Shown piece by piece: positions 17,013 through 26,361 of a stretch of DNA of 64,000 bases. Every line of letters begins with the position of its first letter. Position 1 is the stretch's first letter. The DNA lies in contig CAJUBQ010000009.1 of assembly GCA_910584595.1 (NCBI GenBank), forward strand, positions 20,134 to 84,133, in the 5' to 3' direction. The stretch is from an uncultured Eubacterium sp. (GTDB lineage: Bacteria > Bacillota > Clostridia > Lachnospirales > Lachnospiraceae). The notes under the pieces were generated by a model. It was not told the origin of the DNA. It made no database searches and was given only the letters and a program-made list of their open reading frames with translations. The position numbers and the translations under genes are program-made.

Positions 17013-19141
17013 ATGGATAAAAGGTCATTATCGGCAGTCCCACGGCCATCGCTTACAAAAAAGAATAAACAAATGCTACTGCTTGTGCCGCATATGAGCT
17101 ATCTGGCAACGGCAGACAGGCGGGAAATAAACGGGGAAGATACTCTGATCATTAATTTTTTTCATGCGGAGGAAAAAGAGCTGAAACCAGAATTCCGCAC
17201 ATTTTGCCAGATGGATGATTATATTACACAGGATCTGTCAATGGATAAAACGAAGTGGAAAACGGGGGCCATTAATCACCTTACCGGTTATCTGTACTGG
17301 TACCGGAATAGCGGGAACATTGTCATAGCTTCTATCAGGGAAAGAAATAAGATACTCGGTTTTCTGCGTGATTTTCGGAAAAGGAATGGGATCGGCGACC
17401 ATGAGATCGATATTCCCAAAGGGGCGGCAGTTGATTCAGAAGTGGAAAACAGGATTGATGAATACCAGAATACGATTAAGGGCTGGAAATTGCAGAAAAG
17501 GCATAGAGAAGAAAAAGCTGACATCGATCTGCAGATGCAAAAGTTTGGAGAGCTCCCGGCTGATTATGGCCACTTTGTAAAAGATGTGGTGTTTGAAAAC
17601 GAGAACTATATTTTTTACAGCAAAGCAAAAGCAAGGGCTTACTGCACAAAATGCGGGCATGAGTTTGAGGTCAGGAAAGACGGGCTGTACCATAAAAAAT
17701 TGCTATATGGAATGATGTGGATGAAATCGGCCATAACAGGACAGTGCGCTGCCCATACTGCCATAAGTATCTGAAATGCAAAAGCGAGGGCATGGGCAGA
17801 AAGGATCTTTTTACGGTCCAGTGGAGCGTGCTGGTTCAAAAATACGGCGAGGAAGTGCTGGTAAGGTATTTCTGCCATACAAAAGATTTTCAGGATGATT
17901 TTCATAATCCGGAAGTAAAGAGCATTGAAAAGTTCAGGACAGTACATTCTGCTGATAAATCAAGAGACTTTGAGTGGCACAGGTATAAAAGCACGGCAGA
18001 AATCAGATGGTGCAACTTTAAAGACCGAAGCTACGGCTATCTCCAGCCGCCGCGAATGGATGTGCCAAGAAGCGTCGTGCTTTATAACAGGAATCTTTTG
18101 GAAACGGTTGCGGGCACCTGCATGAAATACAGTGCGGTAGATATTTATGTGAACAATGTAGCAGAAACGGCCCATGTTTCCGGCGGTTCACGCTATATAG
18201 GGCAGGGCGGCAATATCCTTGCAGAACCATGGTGCATAGACTGGTATTTTAATTCCTACCGGGAAGCGCCATATCTGGAGCAGCTGTTAAAGGTTGGTTT
18301 TTATAAAATAGCGCAGGAAGTGCTGAAAGAAAGGAACCGTCCGGAATTTAAAAATGGCGGGACAGTCACGGAAACACTTGGAATAAACAGGCTGCAGTTC
18401 CATATGCTCAGGCAGATAGGAGATCCATCCATAAGGGATGTAATGATACTCCGGTATGCGGGGCAAATCAGCAAAGAGGATTTTGAAACACTTCGGTACA
18501 GCCCTGATAATGGATATGACAAAATGTATGAAAAATACCTGGATATGAGGCAGTACACAACCATTTATAAACTGAAAAAATACTTAGGGAAACAGAAGGT
18601 TATACATGACAGGGATTATTTTGATTATGTCAAATGGATGGAAGAAATGGGATATGACCTGCACAATGAATTTAACCTGTATCCAAGGAATTTCAAAAAA
18701 GCGCATGATGAAAAATCGAAAGAGCATCTCAGGTTTCAGGACCAGAAGGCAGCAGAGGAAATCCGGCGTTTCAACAATATATTGAAAAAACTTCGGAAAG
18801 AAGTTTCGGATACCGATCCTGTAAATTTAAGGATAAAAGGATTATTCATAAGGCTGCCGGAAAACCTGGAGGAACTGAAAAAAGAGGGCGAGTGCCTGCA
18901 TCACTGTGTGGGGAATTACAGGGACAAAGTAGCAAGGGGAGAAACGATGATCTTCTTTATCAGGAGAGAGGAAGAACCTGAGAAGCCATATTTTACTTTA
19001 GAGTGGAAGGGTAAAGTCATTCAATGCAGAGGGTCCCATAATTGTGATATGACACCAGAAGTTAAAGCATTTGCAATGCTGTTCCAGAAAAAAATGGAAG
19101 TATTTGAAAATGCGCCGCGCAAGCATAGAAAGGCGGGATAA
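17013..19141 (+). pseudogene. PcfJ-like gene split by a frameshift
   Basis: Two overlapping open frames together encode one PcfJ-family protein of about 708 residues. The first frame, 17013-17774, ends in unrelated sequence. The second continues to 19141 and contains the conserved C-terminal part with GECLHHCVGNY. The break is inside a zinc ribbon: CTKC lies in the first frame and CPYC in the second. Adding one A to the A6 run at 17694-17699 joins them without a stop. This looks like a one-base deletion in a homopolymer, from mutation or sequencing error. No classic slippery heptamer in the correct phase is present, so programmed shifting is less likely. Confidence 0.75.
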
Positions 19142-19142
19142 A

Positions 19143-19391
19143 ATGAGAAACAGGCCTAAAAAACCGATTCTGAAAAAGAGCGAGTATTTGAAGTACGACT
19201 TTGTAATTATGGAACGCGAGGACTGCCTTTGCCCAAAATGCGGGAATATTCTGAATGCCGGGCCTGGCTATCAGCCGAAATACTGCAGTGAATGTGGACA
19301 GAAGATTAATTTTACAGGAGTGCAGTGGAAAAAAGATAAACAGTTAGGGTTTGCGGAAAGGAGGGATCTTTACGAACCGGTCAAAAATTGA
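19143..19391 (+). CDS. Small zinc-ribbon protein
   Basis: The 82-residue protein has a classic four-Cys ribbon, CPKCG and CSECG, in its middle and basic N- and C-termini. It starts 1 nt after the PcfJ stop and overlaps the DUF5131 gene by about 40 nt. Function unknown; nucleic-acid binding is a fair guess. Confidence 0.65.
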   Translation: MRNRPKKPILKKSEYLKYDFVIMEREDCLCPKCGNILNAGPGYQPKYCSECGQKINFTGVQWKKDKQLGFAERRDLYEPVKN

Positions 19392-20415
19392 GTGGTGCGA
19401 TCATACATGGAATCCTGTCACGGGATGCAGGCATAACTGCAGTTACTGCTATGCAAGACGGATGACAGCCAGGTTTGCGGGAGACGTCAGGCTGAACAAA
19501 ATGGCAAAGAAAGATTATAAACTGGTGTCAGCAGCGGACAAAGGCGCAGATCTGTATGTGCTGGATGCGCCTATGCTGAATGAAACTGGAAACCCGCTGG
19601 CGTATCCGTTTGGATTTGAACCAACGCTGCACAGGTACCGGATGGATATGCTGGATAAACTGAAAATGGGGAATAACATTTTTGTTGGAGCTATGGCAGA
19701 TGTATTTGGAGCCTGGGTGCCAGACAGATGGCTGGATGATATTTTTGCAGCGTGTGAAAAATACCCGGTACATAATTACCTGTTTTTGACAAAGAACGTG
19801 GGGCGGTATGCGGCATACGGCGTACCTTGCGGGTCTGAGAATATGTGGTACGGAACAAGCATTACAAGAGAAAGCGAGGCAGGCAGATGGAACCAGCTTC
19901 CCGCAGGATGCCGGACATTTGTAAGCATAGAACCGCTTTTGGAAGATATAGAGCCGGAGAAACACAATACTATGTTCCGTCAGATTGATTGGGTCATCAT
20001 TGGGGCAGAAACAGGACGGAAGAAAGAAAAAGTGGTTCCTGCTATTGAATGGATCCGGAAGATTGTAAAGGAAGCTGACCAGGCAGGAATACCGGTGTTT
20101 ATGAAAGATAGCCTGATCCCGATTATCGGTGAAGGAAATATGCGGCGGGAGTATCCTGCAGGGCTGCAGAGGAAAGCGATCAGCGCGAAAATGGAGAAAA
20201 AACTGTATGATTCATGCGTTTCCTGCAAGGCTTATATGAAAAAAAGCATGATGGTGGCTTTATCCGCGCGGTCTATGCGGGGCGAACAGCCGAAACAGTT
20301 TGGGTTTATGTGCAAGGAATGTTTTCGCAAATTTTGTGAAGATTGCAGTATTGCAATGCCTGTCCTTGCCGGGCTGCCAGAGCATGGAGTGACAGGAAAA
20401 GCGGATAGGTTATGA
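19351..20415 (+). CDS. DUF5131 (phage Gp37/Gp68) family, radical SAM-like protein
   Basis: The protein has about 354 residues with the Cys motif CRHNCSYC (Cys26, Cys30, Cys33), a CxxxCxxC iron-sulphur signature as in radical SAM enzymes. IEWCDHTWNPVTGC at its start is typical of this phage family. An extra Cys-rich C-terminal part (CVSCKAY, CKECFRKFCEDC) may bind zinc. The reaction is not established. The best ribosome site, AAAGGAGGG at 19357-19365, points to about 19372, where there is no standard start codon. The nearest usable start is TTG 19351, so the N-terminus is uncertain. Confidence 0.8.
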   Translation: MRKGGIFTNRSKIEWCDHTWNPVTGCRHNCSYCYARRMTARFAGDVRLNKMAKKDYKLVSAADKGADLYVLDAPMLNETGNPLAYPFGFEPTLHRYRMDMLDKLKMGNNIFVGAMADVFGAWVPDRWLDDIFAACEKYPVHNYLFLTKNVGRYAAYGVPCGSENMWYGTSITRESEAGRWNQLPAGCRTFVSIEPLLEDIEPEKHNTMFRQIDWVIIGAETGRKKEKVVPAIEWIRKIVKEADQAGIPVFMKDSLIPIIGEGNMRREYPAGLQRKAISAKMEKKLYDSCVSCKAYMKKSMMVALSARSMRGEQPKQFGFMCKECFRKFCEDCSIAMPVLAGLPEHGVTGKADRL

Positions 20416-20723
20416 AGAAAGGGATGAAAGTTATGGCGAAAAAAAGAAGCTGCAGACGGACAGTGAATGAAAACAGAATACACGACAAGGCTGTAAAGAT
20501 GCGGAAGATGACGGATGCACAACTGGTGCATTATGTAGAGGACAGGGTGGAAAAAGCAAGAAGCGAGGGCTTTCATCAGGGAAAAGTGAAAGCATCAGCC
20601 CCAAAGGTAAGCATTTCGTCTGTTTTAGATGAAATTGGAGCGATAAAAGGCATTGGAGAGGCAAAGCTGCGTGAAATCGGGGCTGTGCTGAAAAAGCGGC
20701 TGGAAGGTGATGGCTGTGCCTGA
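20412..20723 (+). CDS. Small basic protein with helix-hairpin-helix-like C-terminus
   Basis: The 103-residue protein has a Lys/Arg-rich N-terminus and a C-terminal segment, GAIKGIGEAKLREIGAVLKK, that resembles a helix-hairpin-helix DNA-binding motif. It overlaps both neighbours by a few bases. In-frame ATGs at 20424 and 20433 are alternative starts. It may bind branched DNA alongside RecU encoded next. Confidence 0.6.
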   Translation: MKKGMKVMAKKRSCRRTVNENRIHDKAVKMRKMTDAQLVHYVEDRVEKARSEGFHQGKVKASAPKVSISSVLDEIGAIKGIGEAKLREIGAVLKKRLEGDGCA

Positions 20724-21393
20724 CCTGAAAAAGCAGATAACGGGAAAACGCAGCAAGGCATCCGGGGAAATGTTTGAACGCTGGCTGTCCCATGCGTGTG
20801 AATTTTATCTGTCAAAAGGGCTTGCCCATATCGAAAAAACGCCGGAGCCGTTCCATATAACAGGAAAAGACAGCAGCGGGACGGTCCGGGGATTTTATGA
20901 GAAGAAAGGCCAGCCAGATTATAAAGGGATTTTATGCGACGGCACAGGGATTATGTTTGAAGCGAAACATACGGATTCTGACAGGATAAGCCAGAGTGTG
21001 GTTACAGATACACAGTGGAGGAGCCTGGATGTATATGAGCGGTTTGGCGCCCATTGTTTTGTGATGGTATCGCTTGGGCTTGAGAGATTTTACCGGGTGC
21101 CGTGGAATGTATGGAAACGCATGAAAGAACTGTTTGGACATAAATACATGAATGAACAGGAATTGCTGCCGTACCGGCTGCAGGAAAAACAGCAGACAAT
21201 ACTGATACTGGAAGGAGTGGAATTAACTGGTGAAGATACAAAAAGCGGAACTGGCAGGGAAGATTGCAAAACTGAAAAGCGTAGTGCCGAAGAAAACGAA
21301 CCTGCCGGCCTTACAGGGCATTTTAGTCCGGGACGGTTATTTGACTGCAAGCAGCCTGGAAATGACCGTCAGGACGAAAATAGAGGGCTCTGA
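20707..21393 (+). CDS. recU: RecU-like Holliday junction resolvase
   Basis: The 228-residue protein has the RecU-type PD-(D/E)xK core: Gly-Gln-Pro-Asp at KGQPDYKG, then FEAKHT supplying Glu and Lys, and an N-terminal GKRSKASGEMFE. It resolves recombination junctions before packaging. The family fold seems complete by about residue 175. The last 50 or so residues are encoded where the downstream sliding-clamp gene has already started (164-nt overlap) and look like read-through. Possible starts are GTG 20707, ATG 20710 or GTG 20716. Confidence 0.8.
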   Translation: MMAVPDLKKQITGKRSKASGEMFERWLSHACEFYLSKGLAHIEKTPEPFHITGKDSSGTVRGFYEKKGQPDYKGILCDGTGIMFEAKHTDSDRISQSVVTDTQWRSLDVYERFGAHCFVMVSLGLERFYRVPWNVWKRMKELFGHKYMNEQELLPYRLQEKQQTILILEGVELTGEDTKSGTGREDCKTEKRSAEENEPAGLTGHFSPGRLFDCKQPGNDRQDENRGL

Positions 21394-22282
21394 GGGTGAA
21401 ATATTCCTGATCCCGGCAAAAGCATTTGACCTGATCGGGAACCTGCCGGATGGGGAAGTGGAGATTTCTCCCGGAAAGAAAAACACGATTATGATCAAGG
21501 CCGAGAAGATCAAAAATAAATACCAGACACTGGAGCCGGAAACATTTCCAGCATCCGGTATGCTGGGGGATGATGATAAGGAAACCACGATTGACAGCAA
21601 TCTGCTTCTGGCTTCCATGAAACGTGTATCCTATGCGATACCAGCCCAGGCGTCCAGTCCCACGATGTCTGCCCTGTGCCTGAGGGCAGCAGAAGGAATG
21701 TTGAACTTTGTGGGACTGGACGGCCATGTTCTGGCATGGGACAGGGTGGATTATGAAGGGGATTTTGAGCTTCTCATCCCTAAAAATACGGTTGAGAAGC
21801 TGCTGTCCATCGGTCTGTCGGGAGATGTGACAGTAAAGCATAATAAGAATGGGGCGGCGTTTATTACAGATGATTATGAAGTATATACCAGGATAGTGGA
21901 TGGGCAATATTTCGGGTATGAAAAGATGTTTCACCAGATGCCAATACATACAGAGGTTGCAAGAGCTGAATTTCTGGAAGCCATGATACGCGCAAAAATG
22001 TGTACGGAGGAAAAACGTCCGGCCCGGTTTGAAATTTCAGGCAGCGAAATGAACATTAGCATCAAAGACAGCACAACGGATTATAATGAGACGGTTTTAC
22101 TGAAAAAGGAGCTGAAAGAACCTTTGACAATCGGTTTTGACGCCAGGCTGGTCGTTGAAACGTTAAAAGCGTTTGAATGCGGAAATATAAAAATCCAGAT
22201 GGCAAGCCCGAAAAATCCTATGATTGTGGAAGCGGAGGACAGCGATTTTAAAGCGATTGTCCTCCCTGTAGCAATAAATTAG
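21230..22282 (+). CDS. dnaN: Phage-encoded DNA polymerase sliding clamp (beta subunit)
   Basis: The 350-residue protein has the three-domain layout of DnaN, including the early segment NLPALQGILVRDGYLTASS, and ends at a C-terminal VLPVAIN in place of the host MPMR-type tail. It would tether the host polymerase to phage DNA or redirect clamp-binding proteins. GTG start at 21230, with GAAGGAG 12 nt upstream. No polymerase gene is in the prophage. Confidence 0.85.
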   Translation: MKIQKAELAGKIAKLKSVVPKKTNLPALQGILVRDGYLTASSLEMTVRTKIEGSEGEIFLIPAKAFDLIGNLPDGEVEISPGKKNTIMIKAEKIKNKYQTLEPETFPASGMLGDDDKETTIDSNLLLASMKRVSYAIPAQASSPTMSALCLRAAEGMLNFVGLDGHVLAWDRVDYEGDFELLIPKNTVEKLLSIGLSGDVTVKHNKNGAAFITDDYEVYTRIVDGQYFGYEKMFHQMPIHTEVARAEFLEAMIRAKMCTEEKRPARFEISGSEMNISIKDSTTDYNETVLLKKELKEPLTIGFDARLVVETLKAFECGNIKIQMASPKNPMIVEAEDSDFKAIVLPVAIN

Positions 22283-22391
22283 CGCCATGCAGCCAGAGTT
22301 TGGTTCATGCAGTACATGGCTGGCCTAGAGGAAGATCATATCACAAATACATGCAGGGCGGACTGGCGCTGCCGCCCGGAAAGGAGCAAAT

Positions 22392-22616
22392 ATGACTATT
22401 GAAAATCTGAAAAGGGCAAATGAAATACAGAAAAGGTTAAAAGAACTGGAAACGGTGCGGAAGTGGCTTGAGGAAATAGATAGGGGTATTTATCTGCTGG
22501 CGCGCGGATGCACTGTGAATGAATCAATAAAAATTTCTTCCGATGTCAGGAGCCTGCTGTATGGGTTAAGCATCGGGGAACATAAAAGACTGCAGGAAGA
22601 ATTTGAGAAATTATAG
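22392..22616 (+). CDS. Small helical hypothetical protein
   Basis: The 74-residue protein is almost wholly helical and charged, with no recognised family. GGAAAGGAG is 7 nt before the ATG. A small GC-rich hairpin (GGGCGG/CCGCCC, 22356-22377) lies just before the ribosome site. The 110-bp gap upstream holds no gene that I can see. Confidence 0.6.
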   Translation: MTIENLKRANEIQKRLKELETVRKWLEEIDRGIYLLARGCTVNESIKISSDVRSLLYGLSIGEHKRLQEEFEKL

Positions 22617-22626
22617 GAGGCATGGC

Positions 22627-23442
22627 ATGAAGGCAGTCGTGAAATATCCAGGAAGCAAGTGGAGCATTGCAGAATGGATCATCAGCTTCTTTCCAGAGCA
22701 TCACAGCTATGTGGAACCGTTTTTTGGGAGCGGTGCTGTATTATTTAACAAAGGGCGCAGCAATATCGAAACCGTAAATGATCTGGACGGGAATGTTGCA
22801 AACCTGTTTGAATGCATCAGGGAAGATCCGGAAAAACTGGCCAGAAGCATTTATTTAACGCCATATTCCAGAGAGGTATATGAAAAGGCATTCCAGGAAG
22901 TTCCAGAGGATAAGTTTGAGGCAGCTCTGAATTTTTATATACGGCTGAATATGGGGCATGGTTTCCGGACGAACGGGGAAAAGGTGGGCTGGAAAAACGA
23001 CGTACAGGGGCGTGAACGTTCTTATGCATCACAGGACTGGTGCAATTTGCCGGAAAAGATTATGCAGGCGGCAGAACGGCTTAGAGGGGTCCAGATTGAG
23101 AACCGGCCGGCAGTAGATTTAATTCCGAGGTTTAATTTTCAGAATGTTCTGATATACTGCGATCCTCCTTATATGCTGAATACCCGGCATGGGAAGCAGT
23201 ACAGATATGAAATGGATGCTGAAGAACATGAGCGCTTGCTTGCGCTGTTGCTGGCTCATAAGGGTCCGGTGGTGATCAGCGGATATGAAACGGAATTGTA
23301 TAACGATATGCTGGTGGGGTGGAAACACTTTGAAACAACTGCATATTCACAGGCGTGTTCTAAAAAGAAAGAAGTTATCTGGATGAATTATGAGCCGCCG
23401 GCAAGGCAAATGAATTTTGAAGATTATGGAGACATATTTTAA
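22627..23442 (+). CDS. Dam-type DNA adenine methyltransferase
   Basis: The 271-residue D12-class methylase has SAM-binding motifs KYPGSK (6-11) and EPFFGSGAV (about 33-41) and catalytic DPPY near 178-181. It methylates adenine N6, usually in a short palindrome such as GATC, and protects phage DNA or tunes replication. The ATG at 22627 is 6 nt after TAGGAGG. It is an orphan methylase with no cognate endonuclease nearby. Confidence 0.92.
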   Translation: MKAVVKYPGSKWSIAEWIISFFPEHHSYVEPFFGSGAVLFNKGRSNIETVNDLDGNVANLFECIREDPEKLARSIYLTPYSREVYEKAFQEVPEDKFEAALNFYIRLNMGHGFRTNGEKVGWKNDVQGRERSYASQDWCNLPEKIMQAAERLRGVQIENRPAVDLIPRFNFQNVLIYCDPPYMLNTRHGKQYRYEMDAEEHERLLALLLAHKGPVVISGYETELYNDMLVGWKHFETTAYSQACSKKKEVIWMNYEPPARQMNFEDYGDIF

Positions 23443-23538
23443 AATAATCAAAATTGGATAAGCCGGTAGTAGAAATAGATCAGCTTTATGCTGAAAGATG
23501 TAAGAAAGTGGCAGGATTGAAAGGAAGATGATGCAGAA

Positions 23539-23754
23539 ATGAAAATATGTCCTAAGTGTAGAGGGAAGTTTGAGAGATTGCCTGCTGTCTCTCGGAGTGA
23601 TAATAAGACAATGATCTGTGATGAATGTGGAACTATGGAAGCATTGGATAACTTTCCGGGAAGGATATTAATACCACAAGAGCGCGTAAGGATAACTGTA
23701 ATGGCAACAGGGAATAAGTGGGCGATGGAAAATTTTAATGCTGTACATAATTAG
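23539..23754 (+). CDS. Small zinc-ribbon protein
   Basis: The 71-residue protein has two Cys pairs, CPKC and CDEC, and a short helical C-terminus. It is one of several small Cys-rich proteins in this 23.5-25.7 kb stretch. Function unknown. The 96-bp gap before it has no clear feature. Confidence 0.6.
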   Translation: MKICPKCRGKFERLPAVSRSDNKTMICDECGTMEALDNFPGRILIPQERVRITVMATGNKWAMENFNAVHN

Positions 23755-23765
23755 AGAGTTTGGTT

Positions 23766-24098
23766 ATGGAAGGACAGATGGATATATTTGACTTCATAGA
23801 AAAACCGAGGACACAGTTTGAGCAGTTGTTTGAAAAAATAAAAGATCCGGTAATGCTATGTGTTAATTGCTTATGCCAGTACTGTGCAAATAATGTGGAA
23901 GAAATATGGGGTAAGGTGAAACCGGAAGAAATACGGGAAAGCTGTTTTAACTGTGATGAATGCAGGACTTTTACCGGGCAGGCTGGACACAGGGAGCATT
24001 TACTTGAAGGCTGCAATAAGTTCGTGTTGTCGGAATATGGCGCAGAAAGGAACAGAAAAAAGTTTAAGGTTATTAAGGGAGGGAAGAATGGTGCATAA
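23766..24098 (+). CDS. Cys-rich hypothetical protein
   Basis: The protein, about 110 residues, has Cys pairs CVNC, CQYC and CFNCDEC, suggesting two metal sites. The N-terminus MEGQMDIFDFIE resembles a short peptide repeated at the ends of other phage proteins (compare the PcfK C-terminus EGQMDMFSMMDI). That shared QMD(I/M)F motif fits the sliding-clamp-binding consensus QxxLF/QxxxF, so it may bind the phage clamp; this is inference. Confidence 0.55.
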   Translation: MEGQMDIFDFIEKPRTQFEQLFEKIKDPVMLCVNCLCQYCANNVEEIWGKVKPEEIRESCFNCDECRTFTGQAGHREHLLEGCNKFVLSEYGAERNRKKFKVIKGGKNGA

Positions 24099-24288
24099 AG
24101 AAAAATATTGTGCGTATTGGCATTGTGAGAGAAATGGAGGAACCACTTGTTGGGACTGGGGGAATAAGTGGGCGGGGATGATATGCCCAAATGATGAAAG
24201 GTGTGAAAAATATCGTGTGTGCGCAAATTGTAATGGCGTCATGGGAAAGTGCCAGACATACAAGAAAGTAAAACGGGGCGAATTGTAA
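24088..24288 (+). CDS. Cys-rich small protein
   Basis: The 66-residue protein has eight cysteines, including CANCNG and CEKYRVC, and clusters of aromatic residues. AAGGGAGGG lies 3-4 nt before the ATG. It overlaps the previous gene by 11 nt. Function unknown; metal binding is likely. Confidence 0.55.
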   Translation: MVHKEKYCAYWHCERNGGTTCWDWGNKWAGMICPNDERCEKYRVCANCNGVMGKCQTYKKVKRGEL

Positions 24289-24307
24289 TGGTAGAAAGGG
24301 GTAAAGA

Positions 24308-25219
24308 ATGGGATTGACAGTAAATCAGCTGAGGCTTATACGGGCAATAGCAGAAAACAGAACAATAGAAATAAAGGACTATGCGTTAGCATGCCTTGCA
24401 GAAGATACAACGCAGAAAAACCATTATCAGGTGGAAAAGTACAAAAAGATTCTGCAGTCAGGCGGCAGGAAGCTGATGGAGCTTCCGCCAAATCTGGCTG
24501 GAATAGCTGTTATGGAGGATATAGGCAGTTTTAAGGAAAACAGGTATTTCCTTTCAGAAAGGGAGCATTCAGTTGCAGAACTGATCGTGCGGATGAATGA
24601 TGTCAGCATACAGCTGATGGAAAGGGGCGTGCAGTATCTGAATGCAACACTTTTATATGGCGAAAGCGGTACCGGGAAGACGTCATTCGGGCGGTATATA
24701 GCATACAGGCTGGGCCTGCCTTTCATGTACATAAATTTTTCTCGGATGATAGATTCCCATATGGGCGGTACGGCAAAGAACCTTGCCAGGATATTTGATT
24801 TTGCACGGCAGAATGAATGTCTGCTGATGCTGGATGAAATTGACTGCATATCGGTAAAACGGTCTGCTGTCAGTGACGGGTCTGGAAGCGGGGCAGAACT
24901 GTCCAGAACAACTATAACACTGATGCAGGAGCTGGATAATATTTCTAACAAGCATATTATAATAGGTGCCACGAACAGGATTGATGACATTGACCCGGCA
25001 TTAAAACGCAGATTTACAGAAAAGCATGAAGTGAAAAAGCTGGCTGCGGATGAAACAAAGGAGTTTATAAACAGGTTTGTAGAAAGTGCGGGATTTCATG
25101 TGGCAGATGATGAACAGTATTATGCCTGGACAAACCATACACAGGCTGAAATAGTCATACATCTTACAAAATGCATGGCAAAAGCCTTAATGGAGGGACA
25201 GGAAAAACTGCAGATATAA
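24308..25219 (+). CDS. AAA+ ATPase (FtsH/CDC48-like)
   Basis: The 303-residue protein has Walker A GESGTGKT at 119-126, Walker B LLMLDEID at 173-180, and a sensor region ATNRIDDIDPALKRRF with an arginine finger. It lacks protease or membrane segments. Single AAA proteins of this kind occur in phage early regions with unknown clients; remodelling of a replication complex is possible. Confidence 0.8.
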   Translation: MGLTVNQLRLIRAIAENRTIEIKDYALACLAEDTTQKNHYQVEKYKKILQSGGRKLMELPPNLAGIAVMEDIGSFKENRYFLSEREHSVAELIVRMNDVSIQLMERGVQYLNATLLYGESGTGKTSFGRYIAYRLGLPFMYINFSRMIDSHMGGTAKNLARIFDFARQNECLLMLDEIDCISVKRSAVSDGSGSGAELSRTTITLMQELDNISNKHIIIGATNRIDDIDPALKRRFTEKHEVKKLAADETKEFINRFVESAGFHVADDEQYYAWTNHTQAEIVIHLTKCMAKALMEGQEKLQI

Positions 25220-25271
25220 TGGGCAAAATCCAGTAAATGCGGAAGAAGATCGGAAAGGAAGGCAGAGAGTT

Positions 25272-25451
25272 ATGGATGCACTTGGATATAGGAATTTCTG
25301 CATGGCCTGCTGTTATAGCAGGAATGAAAACGGTGAAGCGGTATGCAGAGGGGAAAACAGCAGTTTTTACGGGCTTCCGGTTAAAAATGTGCTGAACGCT
25401 CCGTGTATTAAAAAGGAGCCGGAAAGGCAGGAAGCGGGGGATAAACTGTGA
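25272..25451 (+). CDS. Cys-rich 59-residue protein
   Basis: A small open frame with start ATG 25272, overlapping the next GTG start by 4 nt. It contains CMACCYS and two further cysteines. The tight overlap with a recognised gene and the match in Cys content to its neighbours support it as real. No clear ribosome site except GGCAGAGAG. Confidence 0.5.
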   Translation: MDALGYRNFCMACCYSRNENGEAVCRGENSSFYGLPVKNVLNAPCIKKEPERQEAGDKL

Positions 25452-25651
25452 TATGCTTAATCTGTGGTAGAAAACTGAGCAGCCCGAAAAGCCTGGAACT
25501 TGGATATGGCCCGGTCTGCTACGGGAAAGTGTCGGGCAGTTTAAAAGCAGCAAAGAAAGCAAAAACAGGTACATCCCATCCGGCACCGGAAGTTCCTTGT
25601 TACGATATACCAGGACAGATGGAGCTGAAAGATTATCTGGCGGATTTATAA
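25448..25651 (+). CDS. DUF6011-like zinc-binding small protein
   Basis: The 67-residue protein opens MICLICGRKLSSPKSLELGY and has GPVCYGK, a one-ribbon motif seen in small phage and plasmid proteins. It ends with PGQMELKDYLADL, again a QMxLxDYL-type peptide that could bind a sliding clamp. GTG start coupled to the preceding gene. Confidence 0.6.
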   Translation: MICLICGRKLSSPKSLELGYGPVCYGKVSGSLKAAKKAKTGTSHPAPEVPCYDIPGQMELKDYLADL

Positions 25652-25745
25652 GGAAAAGGAGAGCGCTTTCGCAACCCTCCAACAGACAATGATATTCTAT
25701 CATAATCTGATAGAAAATAGAAGTAAAATATGGAGGGCAATCAGC

Positions 25746-26336
25746 ATGGATCATGTAAAAACAGACGGAAAAATTCTGGTAACATTAACACAGGATCAGT
25801 TAAAAGATATATACGAAAAAGCGGCTGCCATTGGCGCAAGGGAGGCTGTTAAGGCATTCGAACAGGAACGGAAAAAGGAGTTAGGGAAAAAGGCAGACAT
25901 ACGGCTGCGAAATACAAAGCTGCTTCTTAGAAATTACCATATGCTGAAAGAGCACGCAGAAAATTCTGTGTTTGGCCGTACACAGATGGAAGAATCTGCA
26001 ATGGATATACTGGAATCTATGATGTCGATTTACGACAATGAGGTAATCATTGAAAGCATCAAGCGCAGTGCAACCAGAACTGCGGTTATCGTGTCCCACA
26101 TTGAGACTATGTTTGGATTGTATGCAGCTTACTGCGACAAGGCATCGAACCGCGATATTGAAATGAGACGATACGAGGTTGTGTGGGATATGTATATGGC
26201 AGAGCATACATTGTCGGCAAAGGAGATATCAGAAAAACAAAATATATCTTCCAGAAACGTATATGAAGACATTAAAGTAGCAACAGAAAGGTTATCTGCC
26301 CTTATTTTTGGGGTGGATGGTTTGAAAGTACATTAA
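25746..26336 (+). CDS. ArpU/sigma-like late-gene regulator
   Basis: The 196-residue helical protein has a C-terminal helix-turn-helix, LSAKEISEKQNISSRNVYED, of the sigma-70 region-4 kind. Proteins of this size and position, at the end of the early genes and just before terminase modules, are ArpU-type regulators of late transcription. Start ATG 25746, 6 nt downstream of the ribosome-site region GGAGGG. The next region holds a promoter and terminator that may be its target. Confidence 0.7.
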   Translation: MDHVKTDGKILVTLTQDQLKDIYEKAAAIGAREAVKAFEQERKKELGKKADIRLRNTKLLLRNYHMLKEHAENSVFGRTQMEESAMDILESMMSIYDNEVIIESIKRSATRTAVIVSHIETMFGLYAAYCDKASNRDIEMRRYEVVWDMYMAEHTLSAKEISEKQNISSRNVYEDIKVATERLSALIFGVDGLKVH

Positions 26337-26361
26337 ATCCACCGTCTGCAAAAAATCTTCC

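Noticed and set aside
17013..17774. The first PcfJ half as a separate true gene
   Set aside because: It ends in the middle of a zinc ribbon and the missing cysteines lie in the next frame; a one-base frameshift explains it better.
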